Shown here one piece after another: positions 25,101-32,684 of a stretch of 47,662 nucleotides of DNA. The position numbers and the translations under genes are program-made. Position 1 is the stretch's first letter; each line of letters starts with the position of its first letter. Source of the DNA: an uncultured Oscillospiraceae bacterium. GTDB lineage: Bacteria; Bacillota; Clostridia; Oscillospirales; Acutalibacteraceae. The stretch is from NCBI GenBank assembly GCA_900542375.1, contig UQNI01000007.1:1-47662 (forward strand), written 5' to 3'. Below the pieces are notes generated by a model that saw only the letters and a program-made list of their open reading frames with translations, did not search any database and was not told where the DNA came from.

Positions 25101-26160
25101 GCTCAAATGATTCGGCACTCGATTCCTGCATCTCTTCCTTCTCTATCTCAACAGGCTGAGGGACCTCTTTTCGTTTCTCTTCTTCAGCGATTTCCGCATT
25201 GACGGTATCCTGTGTACGTTCTTTGGCAACCAAACCAAATATAGATTCCGTATGTAACGGAGGATCTACCTCCACAACTGTCTCTTTTGCCAAAACATCA
25301 TCAATCAATTGTCGCAGCTCTGCATTTTGCTTTTCTGCCTGCAAGTCTTCTTCATACAGTTGATGTTCAATCACATCATCATTTCGCTTTGCTGATATAG
25401 CGGGCTGCTCCTGTTTGCGGAATGTGTCGCTGACCAATTCTTCCACAATTTTTTCGGGAGACTCGGGTTCCGGAATTTTTAAGTCAGAATAGACCGGTTC
25501 TGCTTCTTTTGATTCTTCATAAAGAGAAAATACATCCTCTACTTCTTCTCCTGCTTCCTGTGCAGCTCTTTTTACACGCTCCTGCCTTTGACGGTGCAGC
25601 TGACGGAATTTTTCTTCAAATTCAGGACTGGTATCGGGTTCGTTATCTTCAAATAAATGTGCGAATGTTGAAGTTGGGGACGATACTTGTAAAGGGCCTC
25701 CCGAATAGCCTTCCTTATTTAATTCTTCGCGACGCTGCGCCTTTACTTCCTCAACTGTTTTTAATTTTAATCCAAAATAAATATCATCTTCACCGGCAGT
25801 TACTTCCTGACGATTTTTTTTACCAAAACGTTTCTTTTTCTTTTTTGTACCGGCATCTTCTTGATTTATGACGTTGCTGCCAGGCTGTGGGGCAGGTTGC
25901 TGAGGCATTTCCGGTGAGATTGCAGGCGGATTCATCTCAGGGGTGGGGGGATTTACCACCGGTTTTGGCTTTGGAACAGGCTCTGCAGGTTTTTTCGTCT
26001 GTTTATACATATTGCCAACAGGTCTTGCCTGTGCCAGTGGAATATCTTGATCATCCAGCTCTTCTGTTACATTGCCACGCATCTTGCGTGCCTCTGCTAA
26101 AATTTCATCTACAAATTCACTGTCTGAACCCTGAGGAGCATTATATTTATCTTTACTCAT
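22120..26160 (-). CDS. Catalytically degenerate P1B-type ATPase with giant disordered N-terminus
   Basis: 1346 residues. Residues 1-790 are charged, E/Q/P/S-rich and look disordered, with a few ordered-looking islands (SEFVDEILAEARKMR at 14; DDIYFGLKLKTVEEVKAQRR; GPRIIRTARFQIIDK). From about 797 on the layout is that of a heavy-metal P-type ATPase with eight membrane segments (near 798, 827, 868, 893, 988, 1015, 1297, 1323). P1B-like marks remain: RANADSAIAIATVVIA (~865), GGPLSEVFLEVV (~1110) and GRRILVGNRDLM (~1148). The catalytic set is gone: no TGES, CPC replaced by CICVPM (~1025), DKTGT replaced by IEADD (~1073), and no TGD or GDGxND. No transport can be expected; a sensory or scaffolding role is inference. 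AGGAG lies 11 bases before the ATG. Repeat cluster B lies upstream. Confidence 0.75.
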   Translation of the reverse strand: MSKDKYNAPQGSDSEFVDEILAEARKMRGNVTEELDDQDIPLAQARPVGNMYKQTKKPAEPVPKPKPVVNPPTPEMNPPAISPEMPQQPAPQPGSNVINQEDAGTKKKKKRFGKKNRQEVTAGEDDIYFGLKLKTVEEVKAQRREELNKEGYSGGPLQVSSPTSTFAHLFEDNEPDTSPEFEEKFRQLHRQRQERVKRAAQEAGEEVEDVFSLYEESKEAEPVYSDLKIPEPESPEKIVEELVSDTFRKQEQPAISAKRNDDVIEHQLYEEDLQAEKQNAELRQLIDDVLAKETVVEVDPPLHTESIFGLVAKERTQDTVNAEIAEEEKRKEVPQPVEIEKEEMQESSAESFEPVAQVEQEDELDIPNFVSYPSSKTAPVHETPKKEHAHQNAQTAEIVEESDVISEEQSAKVVVEPMQEEPSQEHLSAEIQSETFEEPLSAEQTETAQKIEQPIEMSEVDKETTDAVQNETSQAEQLSDDVPLEQPVEMPQASLSQASKAQEAESLEREAATEADSQNVEQTEPSQEEQQTVAAAEVVEEKDIDLVTKPVQYVFNKRPVRTFSIHGIGDVLAQEAEQFTQLLHPETMTKKEQAAIPAEPKVTQVKEDKPKEAHPQESAKNETSKPQKKEDSHQESARKSSGPRIIRTARFQIIDKTNAGQPDEVSNIEHIEPQESNTSVPSDSNMETDVAEQKSEIPEVKDNKASSSDQNTKIVNLQDIKAKKQQPPIDLNHMEQVPEYVPKKKKNIFRREKINLFTDIEDEEEIIPEEAQEEQPELEDFTSKEDARSIAGELRKNIRTLFLRSVVTGICTAVLLIFGFFAEYHIFGADISPVAYAATSLVFLAIAIGACATTVFNGLKALVKLRANADSAIAIATVVIAIQSVVLLFMQDALAAGEVHIYSALITGGLLLNTLGKLTMVRRIKQNFNFVVSSADKNTVELIENAEIAAQMAKDCVAGIPVVAYQKKSKFFSNFLRNSYAQDCSELTSQIIAPLGFISSLVLFIVSMIISKNVGTGFTAFAASMCICVPMANMLCVHLPVSRLCKLARKNGGMLVGYEAVDKFSDTNVIMIEADDLFPKGTVELKGIKTFGEQRIDKVLLDAASLMAQVGGPLSEVFLEVVKNHEDILPHVENVAYEDECGVIGWVSGRRILVGNRDLMNHYSVDVPAVQIDREHGHQLVYLAAGNEVVGAFVLAYHVSSEKKQEMQRMAKNGIGIIVKTTDPSVTAEFISQQFGIDIHAITVLSGPLVHTYNELTNQVEETSNAMFATKGKATCMMRVITACVREKSNISIVRLLQNISIILGFVLVAFLVCFSGLKQISTLAMVIYEVFWLVVLLILPKIRRS

Positions 26161-26327
26161 TTATTTCATCGCTCCTAATCAGTTTCTTAATATCTTCTAA
26201 CTTATTATTACAAAAAAATACGTTAATATTATACCATAAGAACAATTTCGCCGCAATTTTTCGGCGCGATTTCTTACAGCTTTCTTGCATTTACCAAACT
26301 TTACACCCATTTTCTAGGAATGAAACT

Positions 26328-26540
26328 GCTATAACATAAAAGAAATTGAAAAGCAATTTCTAAATGTATAAGCGTTAAAACGTTTTCATAACAGCCAGAA
26401 CTTTAGTTTTGCTGTTGTTATGAAGTTGTTATAGCATAAAAAATTGCTTTTCAATTTTTAATCTATAAACGCTAAAACATTCTCTTAACAGCCAAATTTT
26501 AATTTTGTTATTGTTATGGGACTGTTATAACATAAATGTG
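26328..26540 (-). repeat. Palindromic promoter-like repeat, cluster B
   Basis: One 5'-incomplete unit (26328-26389) and two more beginning at 26390 and 26487 (period 97); the last is cut short. Unit 1 gives, on the minus strand, TTGCTT (26351-26356), 17 bp and TATAGC (26328-26333). Unit 2 gives TTGAAA (26449-26454), 15 bp and TATAAC (26428-26433). Unit 3 keeps only the -10 (26524-26529). All point toward the 1346-residue gene at 26160, in the same orientation as clusters A and C. Confidence 0.82.
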
Positions 26541-26568
26541 TGACGAAAATATGACGGGCAAGATTCTT

Positions 26569-27360
26569 TTAATCGGCTTTGATTCCCTGTCTTTGGCGCG
26601 CAATTTCATAACAAAGCACACCGCAGGCTACAGAGGCATTCAATGAGTTAATATGTCCAACCATTGGCAATGTTACGGTAAAATCTGCTTTTTCTTTTAC
26701 CAAACGGCTAACACCGCTTCCCTCAGAACCTATTACAAGCCCAACAGGTCCTTTATAATCCAAAGTACACCATGTTTCGCCTTTCATGTCTGTTGTATAA
26801 ATCCAAAGACCTTTCTCTTTTAATAAGTCTACGGTTGCAGCCATATTGGTTACACGCACAACCGGCACATACTCTACAGCACCTGCAGAAGATTTTCCAA
26901 CCGCATAAGTCAATCCAACTGCACGGCGTTTGGGTATAATCACACCATGTGCCCCCGTACATTCGGCAGTTCTCAAAATAGCGCCTAAATTATGAGGGTC
27001 TTCCAATTCATCTGCCAATATGATAAACGGAGCCTCTCCCCTAGACTGTGCCAATTGGAAAATATCATCCAAATCAGCATATTCCTTGATTGCCGCTACT
27101 GCCACAACACCCTGATGGTTGGCGTTTCCACACATAAAATCCAATTTTTTTGCATCCGCTTCTTTAATGGTAATGTCTTTCTGTTTGGCTTTTGCAATCA
27201 GCGCTGTTAAGGAACCTGTTTTTTGTCCACGTACAACATATAAACTGTCAATGGTTCTTCCCGAACGCAACGCTTCGTTTACGGCATTTCTGCCTGCGAT
27301 AATATCCTCACCTTTTGTCCCTGTATTTTTTTCAGATTCGTTTTTTGCTTTATCTATCAT
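26569..27360 (-). CDS. rlmB: 23S rRNA (guanosine(2251)-2'-O)-methyltransferase RlmB
   Basis: 263 residues of the TrmH/SPOUT superfamily. It methylates the 2'-OH of G2251 in the peptidyl-transferase P-loop of 23S rRNA. An N-terminal L30e-like substrate domain (about 18-95, GRNAVNEALRSGR) precedes the knotted methyltransferase domain with motif 1 LEDPHNLGAILRTAECTGA, motif 2 IGSEGSGVSRLV and motif 3 SLNASVACGVLCYE. AGGAG lies 10 bases before the ATG. Its promoter appears to be unit 1 of repeat cluster C (-10 at 27394-27399). No clear terminator separates it from cluster B, so read-through into the gene beyond is possible. Confidence 0.95.
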   Translation of the reverse strand: MIDKAKNESEKNTGTKGEDIIAGRNAVNEALRSGRTIDSLYVVRGQKTGSLTALIAKAKQKDITIKEADAKKLDFMCGNANHQGVVAVAAIKEYADLDDIFQLAQSRGEAPFIILADELEDPHNLGAILRTAECTGAHGVIIPKRRAVGLTYAVGKSSAGAVEYVPVVRVTNMAATVDLLKEKGLWIYTTDMKGETWCTLDYKGPVGLVIGSEGSGVSRLVKEKADFTVTLPMVGHINSLNASVACGVLCYEIARQRQGIKAD

Positions 27361-27393
27361 AATTCACAATACTCCTTATTTGCATTGTGTTTT

Positions 27394-27640
27394 ATTATAA
27401 CATTAAAAAAATTGCTACGCAATTTTTAACTGATAAATGTTAAAACGTTCTCATAACAACCAAAATTTTAATTTTGTTATTGTTACGAGGTTGTTATAGC
27501 ATTAAAGAAATTGCTATGCAATTTCTAACTGATTAACGCTAAAACGTTCTTGCCAATAGCCAAAATTTTAATTTTGTTGCTATTGCAAGGTTGTTATAAC
27601 ATAAAAAAATCGCTATGCAATTTTTATTATATAAATGTGA
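27394..27640 (-). repeat. Palindromic promoter-like repeat, cluster C
   Basis: A 5'-incomplete unit (27394-27454) and two units beginning at 27455 and 27555 (period 100). Minus-strand promoters: TTGCGT (27417-27422)-17 bp-TATAAT (27394-27399); TTGCAT (27516-27521)-17 bp-TATAAC (27493-27498); TTGCAT (27615-27620)-16 bp-TATAAC (27593-27598). The -10 boxes are preceded by TGn. The first lies only about 34 bases before the rlmB start and is a convincing rlmB promoter. The sequence from 27641 to 27828 shows nothing further. Confidence 0.85.
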
Positions 27641-27828
27641 TATCATGATAAACAAGACACATCTATTTTCAACAATCAAATACAAAATCTACGTCTCACA
27701 AGAAAAATGTGTGAGATTCTCTTAATTACAAAATTGTAATAATGGTAAAGAATTTGTATCTGCATAGCTCACAAAAAACAGAATTTTTTTATTTAACAAC
27801 ATAAAAAACGTGCATCGTTTCAGTACCA

Positions 27829-27851
27829 ATACAATGATTCAGTCATTGTAT
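27829..27851 (-). terminator. Hairpin after the 87-residue membrane protein gene
   Basis: ATACAATGA pairs with TCATTGTAT around a 5-base loop, 10 bases past the stop at 27862. No T run follows directly on the minus strand (a TTTTTT comes about 30 bases later), so this may be only a 3' hairpin. Confidence 0.5.
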
Positions 27852-27861
27852 CAAGCCGCCA

Positions 27862-28125
27862 TTAAAATAAGAAAAAACAGCCGGCCATAATTCCTGCACC
27901 TACCAGCGCTGCAGCCAAAAAACGCAGAGCCGTCATCCATTTTATATTCTTTCGTTTGATACCTGAAGGCGCATCCATTGCACGCAAAACACGCTTGGCC
28001 TCTTTCTCCAACAACGTGCGCTGTGCATCTGAAAATTCCGGTTTTACCACAAGATATGCCTTTTCATAGTAAATATTCCCTGTATCTGGTACCTCTATAA
28101 TTTGTCTGCTTACTCCTCTTACCAT
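27862..28125 (-). CDS. Small single-pass membrane protein (87 aa), hypothetical
   Basis: 87 residues: a soluble N-terminal part of about 65 residues (VRGVSRQIIEVPDTGNIYYEKA..., then a helix QRTLLEKEAKRVLRAMDAP), a basic KRKNIKW, and a C-terminal hydrophobic segment (about 66-87) ending CFFLF. This is a tail-anchored layout. GGAAG lies seven bases before the ATG. It lies upstream of rlmB on the same strand with the repeat cluster between. I do not recognise the family. Confidence 0.72.
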   Translation of the reverse strand: MVRGVSRQIIEVPDTGNIYYEKAYLVVKPEFSDAQRTLLEKEAKRVLRAMDAPSGIKRKNIKWMTALRFLAAALVGAGIMAGCFFLF

Positions 28126-28384
28126 ACTGTTACTTCCTTTTTCTCTTTAATATTGAATCTGCTATTCCTATTTTTGGCATCTTATTTTTATTTATACCAG
28201 CATTTCCTATTTCATCTTTTTCTGACAAATTCATCTAAAATTTTATTGGTTATTGTAAAATTGCAATTTAGTAATTCGTAAAATTTTATGCCATATTTTT
28301 ATCTTATTTTTAGATAACTTTTTTTATTTTTTACTTGACTACTATTTTGTTATACTTTTTGTAATCAATTTGTAACATTTTATA

Positions 28385-28509
28385 GTTTACATAATATTTG
28401 TTAACAACTTTGTTAGTTCTGTTGAAAACTCTGTGGAAAATGTTAATAACTGCGAAAACAGCGATTCTAAACATTTAAACAACTGTATTCGGTTAAATAT
28501 TATGTAAAC
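28385..28509. repeat. 125-bp segment bounded by 15-bp perfect inverted repeats
   Basis: GTTTACATAATATTT (28385-28399) recurs as its exact complement at 28495-28509. Inside are three near-direct repeats: CTGTTGAAAA (28419), CTGTGGAAAA (28431) and CTGCGAAAA (28450). The surrounding 600 bases (28126-28732) are very AT-rich and hold no gene. The element may be a small mobile repeat, a large hairpin or a protein-binding array. Confidence 0.6.
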
Positions 28510-28644
28510 CGAAAATGGTAGTATTTTGTAAAATAAAAAAACATTTAGTATAACCTCACGGGAAAACAAATCTTTCTGCAAAATTCTCAATAAAAAAATA
28601 ATACTTGACGTTTTCAAAAAAGTATGCATCTATTATTTTCCTCT

Positions 28645-28673
28645 TTGCTGTATGGATAAAAATATGGTAGTAT
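28645..28673 (+). promoter_or_regulatory. Promoter candidate for the DNA glycosylase gene
   Basis: TTGCTG (28645-28650), 17 bp and TAGTAT (28668-28673), about 60 bases before the ATG at 28733, which follows AAAGGAGG. Confidence 0.55.
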
Positions 28674-28732
28674 AACAGTACCATATCAGATATTTCGACA
28701 CTTTTTATAAGATATCCAAAAAAGGAGGCTTT

Positions 28733-29575
28733 ATGGAATATACAAAAACACCGGCAGGTATTATGATACCGAAAAGCAATGAATTCGACCTGATGCAAAC
28801 ACTGGATTGCGGACAATCCTTCCGTTGGGAACCATGTAATGAAAAATCCAACCGAATTGGCGGCATAGCATTTGGTCGATATTTAGAACTGGAAGAATCG
28901 GACAAGCATATTCTATTCTGCGATACGGAAGAAGACGACTTTTTACATATATGGGTCCCATATTTTGATTTGGAGTTGGATTATAAATCTATTAAAGACG
29001 ACTTGTCTGAACTGGATCCTATTTTATGCAAAGCAGCACAATATGCACCGGGAATTCGTATTTTACAGCAGGACCCTTGGGAGGCGCTATGCTGTTTTAT
29101 TATTTCACAAAATAACAACATTCCTCGTATCAAAGGAATTGTATCACGCTTATGTGAACATTTTGGAGAGAAGATACCTGGCGGTTTTGCATTTCCCGCA
29201 CCGGAAGTTCTTGCAAACTGCACAGTGGAAGATTTAGCACCGCTTCGCAGTGGATTTCGGGCAAAGTATATATTGAACGCTGCACAAAAAGTTGCTCAGG
29301 GAATTATTATATTGGATGCAATGAAAACAATGCCGCTGGAAGAAGTACGCCAACAATTAATGACAATACAAGGGGTAGGTCCAAAAGTAGCGGAATGTGC
29401 AGCTTTATATGGATTACATCGCTTGGAAGCGTTTCCTATGGATGTGTGGATGAAACGAGCAATGGCGATTCTGTTCCCCAATAAAACAGCGGCAGACTTC
29501 GGTCGGTACGCCGGCATTGCCCAGCAATATATTTTTCACTATGCGCGCACTTGCAAAACCGCAATTCCTTCCTAA
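28733..29575 (+). CDS. ogg: 8-oxoguanine DNA glycosylase/AP lyase (OGG1-type)
   Basis: 280 residues of the HhH-GPD superfamily. It removes 8-oxoguanine paired with cytosine and can cleave the abasic strand, in base excision repair. The N-terminal OGG domain has FDLMQTLDCGQSFRW near 16-30. The helix-hairpin-helix is IQGVGPKVAECAALYG. The catalytic lysine lies in SGFRAKYIL and the catalytic aspartate in PMDVWMKRAM. OGG1-type enzymes occur in many Clostridia in place of, or beside, MutM. AGGAGG precedes the ATG. It has no operon partner. Confidence 0.94.
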   Translation: MEYTKTPAGIMIPKSNEFDLMQTLDCGQSFRWEPCNEKSNRIGGIAFGRYLELEESDKHILFCDTEEDDFLHIWVPYFDLELDYKSIKDDLSELDPILCKAAQYAPGIRILQQDPWEALCCFIISQNNNIPRIKGIVSRLCEHFGEKIPGGFAFPAPEVLANCTVEDLAPLRSGFRAKYILNAAQKVAQGIIILDAMKTMPLEEVRQQLMTIQGVGPKVAECAALYGLHRLEAFPMDVWMKRAMAILFPNKTAADFGRYAGIAQQYIFHYARTCKTAIPS

Positions 29576-29711
29576 ATAACGTAATGTTTAACAAAGTATT
29601 TTGGTGTGTTATAATCAATCTGTAAAAAAATACTTTGCTGACCAAAAAATTGATTTCGAATTTGTGAAAACCCACGATTTTTTTCAGCCATGGTAATATT
29701 CTACAAATGGT

Positions 29712-29741
29712 ATGCCATTATGCAGAAATCTATGGTATACT
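29712..29741 (+). promoter_or_regulatory. Promoter candidate for the aldolase gene
   Basis: ATGCCA (29712-29717), 18 bp and TATACT (29736-29741). Transcription would begin near 29748, about 30 bases before the chosen GTG start. Confidence 0.5.
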
Positions 29742-29779
29742 ATAGATATAAACATAAATTGACTAGGAGTGTGATTCCA

Positions 29780-30718
29780 GTGGCTCTTGTAAATACCACA
29801 GAAATGTTTAAAAAAGCATATGCAAACGGATATGCAATCGGAGCATTTAATGTAAATAATATGGAAATTGTACAAGGAATTACGGAGGCTTGCAGTGAAC
29901 TAAACGCACCTGTTATCCTTCAAGTTTCCGCAGGCGCACGCAAATACGCCAACCATACTTATCTGCTTAAATTGGTAGAAGCAGCGGTAAAGGAAAATCC
30001 GCATATTCCAATGGCACTTCACCTTGACCACGGCGACACCTTTGAACTATGCAAAGATTGTGTTGACGGTGGTTTTACTTCTGTTATGATTGACGGATCC
30101 CACCACGACTACGAAGACAATGTAGCGCTTACCCGCAAAGTAGTTGAGTATGCACATGCACATGGTGTAACGGTTGAAGGTGAGCTTGGCCGTTTGGCAG
30201 GTATTGAAGATGATGTAAACGTAAGCGATGAAGATGCCTCTTATACCAACCCTGCACAAGTACAAGATTTTGTAGAACGTACAGGCGTTGATTCCTTGGC
30301 CATTGCCATCGGAACCAGCCACGGTGCATATAAATTTAAACCCGGACAAAAACCGCAATTGCGTTTTGACATTTTGCAGGAAGTATCAGAGCGTTTACCG
30401 GGTTTTCCAATTGTATTGCACGGTGCTTCTTCCGTTATCCCCGAATTTGTGGAGATGATTAACGCAAACGGCGGAAATATGCCGGGAGCAATCGGTATTC
30501 CGGAAGATATGCTGCGTGAAGCTGCTAAAATGGCAGTTTGCAAAATTAACATTGACTCCGATTTGCGTTTGGCAATGACAGGTACTATCCGTAAATACTT
30601 TAACGAACATCCGGAACACTTTGACCCACGTCAATATCTTGGTCCTGCACGTACTGCGATTAAAGAAATGGTTGCACATAAAATTAAAAATGTATTGGGC
30701 TGTGACGGTCAGGCGTAA
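29780..30718 (+). CDS. fba: Class II fructose-bisphosphate aldolase
   Basis: Zinc-dependent aldolase of 312 residues that splits fructose-1,6-bisphosphate into the two triose phosphates. Zinc ligands and substrate loops are visible in HLDHGDT, GTSHGAYKF and VLHGASSV; the N-terminal GYAIGAFNVNNMEIVQ is typical. The frame is open further upstream, but AGGAG at 29765-29769 and the promoter point to the GTG at 29780 (VALVNTTEMF). It stands apart from the pgk cluster 25 kb away, with its own promoter and terminator. Distinguishing fructose- from tagatose-bisphosphate aldolase is not certain by eye; the former is more likely. Confidence 0.95.
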   Translation: MALVNTTEMFKKAYANGYAIGAFNVNNMEIVQGITEACSELNAPVILQVSAGARKYANHTYLLKLVEAAVKENPHIPMALHLDHGDTFELCKDCVDGGFTSVMIDGSHHDYEDNVALTRKVVEYAHAHGVTVEGELGRLAGIEDDVNVSDEDASYTNPAQVQDFVERTGVDSLAIAIGTSHGAYKFKPGQKPQLRFDILQEVSERLPGFPIVLHGASSVIPEFVEMINANGGNMPGAIGIPEDMLREAAKMAVCKINIDSDLRLAMTGTIRKYFNEHPEHFDPRQYLGPARTAIKEMVAHKIKNVLGCDGQA

Positions 30719-30728
30719 ATAAAATAAT

Positions 30729-30766
30729 AAAAAGCAGGGTATCTAAAAATAGATACCCTGCTTTTT
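30729..30766. terminator. Bidirectional intrinsic terminator
   Basis: AAAAAGCAGGGTATCT pairs perfectly with AGATACCCTGCTTTTT around a 6-base loop. It serves fba (+) and the small gene ending at 30777 (-). Confidence 0.95.
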
Positions 30767-30776
30767 TGCTGCTCTT

Positions 30777-31031
30777 TTACGCTTCCTCCGCTGCCTTTGC
30801 TGCAACTTGAAATCCGCTCATAAAACCATCTCTATGGCAGCTTTTGGCATATCTGCGAATAGCCTCTACATAAGCCACCACCGCTTGTTTGGTCGTTTCA
30901 TCCCCATGACGGAAAATCTCTTCCCGAAGTTCTTCACATTCGGCTTTGCGCTTTAATGTCATTTCACTTAATTCCAGTGAGCCGCTTTCCATTAAATTAT
31001 CGTACAATACTTCTGTCAAATTCACAAACAA
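30777..31031 (-). CDS. Small helical protein (84 aa), hypothetical
   Basis: 84 residues from the TTG at 31031, mostly charged alpha helix (EMTLKRKAECEELREEIF; TTKQAVVAYVEAIRRYAK) with a C-terminal GFMSGFQVAAKAAEEA. No membrane segment. The general look, two long helices ending in a GFxxGF-type segment, recalls small DUF6809-like proteins of Clostridia, but I am not sure of that. The frame is open to a TTG at 31052, yet the AGGAG there fits the TTG at 31031 (nine-base spacing); a GTG two codons later is also possible. Confidence 0.65.
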   Translation of the reverse strand: MFVNLTEVLYDNLMESGSLELSEMTLKRKAECEELREEIFRHGDETTKQAVVAYVEAIRRYAKSCHRDGFMSGFQVAAKAAEEA

Positions 31032-31184
31032 TCCCGTCCTCTCCTCAATCAATCTTATATTTTTATTTTACAACAAAACTGCATAAAACGCCACGAATTT
31101 TTACAGTTATTTACTTTTAAAATCTGGACACACATTCTGTTCCATAGTAAAATAAATAAAAATGACCAATCAGGAGGTTTTTGC

Positions 31185-31835
31185 ATGCATTTTCATACAG
31201 TATTATTTGACTTTGACTATACACTTGCAGATACCAGTGTAGGTATTGTTAACAGTTTTCACTACGCGTTTGACCGCTTAAATATTGAACGAAAAGAAGA
31301 AGCTTCCATTAAGAAAACAATCGGTATGCCTTTAAAAGCTGCGTTTACTGCATTAACAGGACTGCAAGATCCCCGTTTGCAAGAGCAATTTCGCCGCTAT
31401 TTTGTAACCAGTTCCAATGCAATTATGACGAAGAATACAGTTTTATTTGACGACACCATTGCTGTGCTGAAAAAATTAAAACAGACCGGCTGTCAAATTG
31501 CCATAGTATCGAATAAATATCGTTTTCGTATTAACGAAAGTATTGAAAAATTTCAATTGCATAGCTATATTGACGCTGTCATCGGCGGCGAAGATGTATC
31601 CATAGCCAAACCCTTTCCTGAAGGCTGTTTAAAGGCAATGGAGCAACTTCAAGCAAAACCTGAGAACACGGTGTATATCGGAGACAGCATTATTGATGCA
31701 AAAACAGCGCAAAGCGCGGGAATTGCACTGATTGCGGTTACAACAGGGACAGATACAGCTGAGGATTTGAAAGCATATCCTCATTTAAAAATCTGCAGCT
31801 GTTTGACGGAAGCTGCAGATACCATATGTGGATAA
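31185..31835 (+). CDS. HAD-family phosphatase (Gph/PpaX-like)
   Basis: 216 residues of haloacid dehalogenase subfamily I with a helical cap. The nucleophile motif is FDFDYTLADT with Asp9 and Asp11. Motif II is IAIVSNKYR (Ser), the motif III lysine lies in VSIAKPFPEG, and motif IV is VYIGDSIIDAKTAQSAG. Relatives hydrolyse phosphoglycolate or pyrophosphate; the substrate here is open. AGGAGG precedes the ATG, and the PhzF gene follows after 15 bp, so the two form one operon. Confidence 0.9.
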   Translation: MHFHTVLFDFDYTLADTSVGIVNSFHYAFDRLNIERKEEASIKKTIGMPLKAAFTALTGLQDPRLQEQFRRYFVTSSNAIMTKNTVLFDDTIAVLKKLKQTGCQIAIVSNKYRFRINESIEKFQLHSYIDAVIGGEDVSIAKPFPEGCLKAMEQLQAKPENTVYIGDSIIDAKTAQSAGIALIAVTTGTDTAEDLKAYPHLKICSCLTEAADTICG

Positions 31836-31850
31836 AAAAGAGGTACTATT

Positions 31851-32630
31851 ATGATATCATATTACGTCATTGACGCTTTTTCCAAGCGATTGTTTCATGG
31901 AAATCCTGCAGGTGTATGCATATTGGAAACCCCGCTTTCGGAACAAATCATGCAGCAAATTGCATTCGAAAATAATTTAGCAGAAACCGCATTTGTTTTT
32001 CAGGAAGGAAAACTCTTACGACTGCGTTGGTTTACACCAAAATCTGAAATTGATTTGTGCGGACACGCCACATTGGCAGCAGCTTTTGTTTGGATGAATG
32101 AGGTAAATCCTGATTGCAACGCTGTATCCTTTGAAACAATGAGCGGAACATTAACTGTAAACAAAAAGGACGATATTTATACAATGGATTTTCCCAGTCG
32201 TATGCCGAAACAGATTATAACGCCTGCAGGTTTGGAAACCGCTTTGGGCTGTTCCGTTTTAGAAACGCATCTGTCCCGAGATTTGATTGTTGTGGTAGAA
32301 AGCGAAGATACGGTACAAAAGATACAGCCTGACATCGGCAAACTGAGTACCATAAAAGATATTGTTGGCATTGCGGTAACTGCCAAAGGAATCTCTTGTG
32401 ATTTCGTATCACGCTTTTTTGCGCCAAACGTTGGTGTGGCAGAAGACCCTGTAACCGGTTCTTCTCATAGTTCTCTCATCCCCTTCTGGTCTGAAAGACT
32501 GCAAAAGAAGCAAATGATTGCAAAACAACTTTCTCCCAGAGGCGGCACTTTATATTGCGAAAACTTGGGAAATAGTGTAAATATTGGCGGTTCTGCTGTA
32601 TGTTATTCCAAGGCAACTCTTTATATCTAA
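31851..32630 (+). CDS. PhzF family isomerase/epimerase
   Basis: 259 residues with the diaminopimelate-epimerase-like double fold of the PhzF family. The catalytic glutamate lies in ENNLAETAFV near residue 46, with CGHATLAAAFVW near 72 and the C-terminal GVAEDPVTGSSHSSLIPFW. PhzF isomerises an intermediate of phenazine synthesis, but most relatives outside phenazine producers have unknown substrates, and no phenazine genes are here. The spacing to the HAD gene suggests co-transcription. Confidence 0.9.
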   Translation: MISYYVIDAFSKRLFHGNPAGVCILETPLSEQIMQQIAFENNLAETAFVFQEGKLLRLRWFTPKSEIDLCGHATLAAAFVWMNEVNPDCNAVSFETMSGTLTVNKKDDIYTMDFPSRMPKQIITPAGLETALGCSVLETHLSRDLIVVVESEDTVQKIQPDIGKLSTIKDIVGIAVTAKGISCDFVSRFFAPNVGVAEDPVTGSSHSSLIPFWSERLQKKQMIAKQLSPRGGTLYCENLGNSVNIGGSAVCYSKATLYI

Positions 32631-32642
32631 ATCAGATAAAAT

Positions 32643-32677
32643 AAAAAAGCTGCTCATAATAAATGAGCAGCTTTTTT
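32643..32677. terminator. Bidirectional intrinsic terminator
   Basis: AAAAAAGCTGCTCAT pairs perfectly with ATGAGCAGCTTTTTT around a 5-base loop. It serves the HAD-PhzF operon (+) and the GGGtGRT gene (-). Confidence 0.95.
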
Positions 32678-32684
32678 ATTTTGA

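Noticed and set aside
28385..28509. Replication origin
   Set aside because: Only faint DnaA-box likeness (CTGTGGAAAA) and no dnaA, dnaN or other origin genes nearby.
28387..28816. Minus-strand frames in the AT-rich zone before ogg
   Set aside because: AT-rich chance frames without binding sites that overlap the inverted repeat and the ogg promoter.
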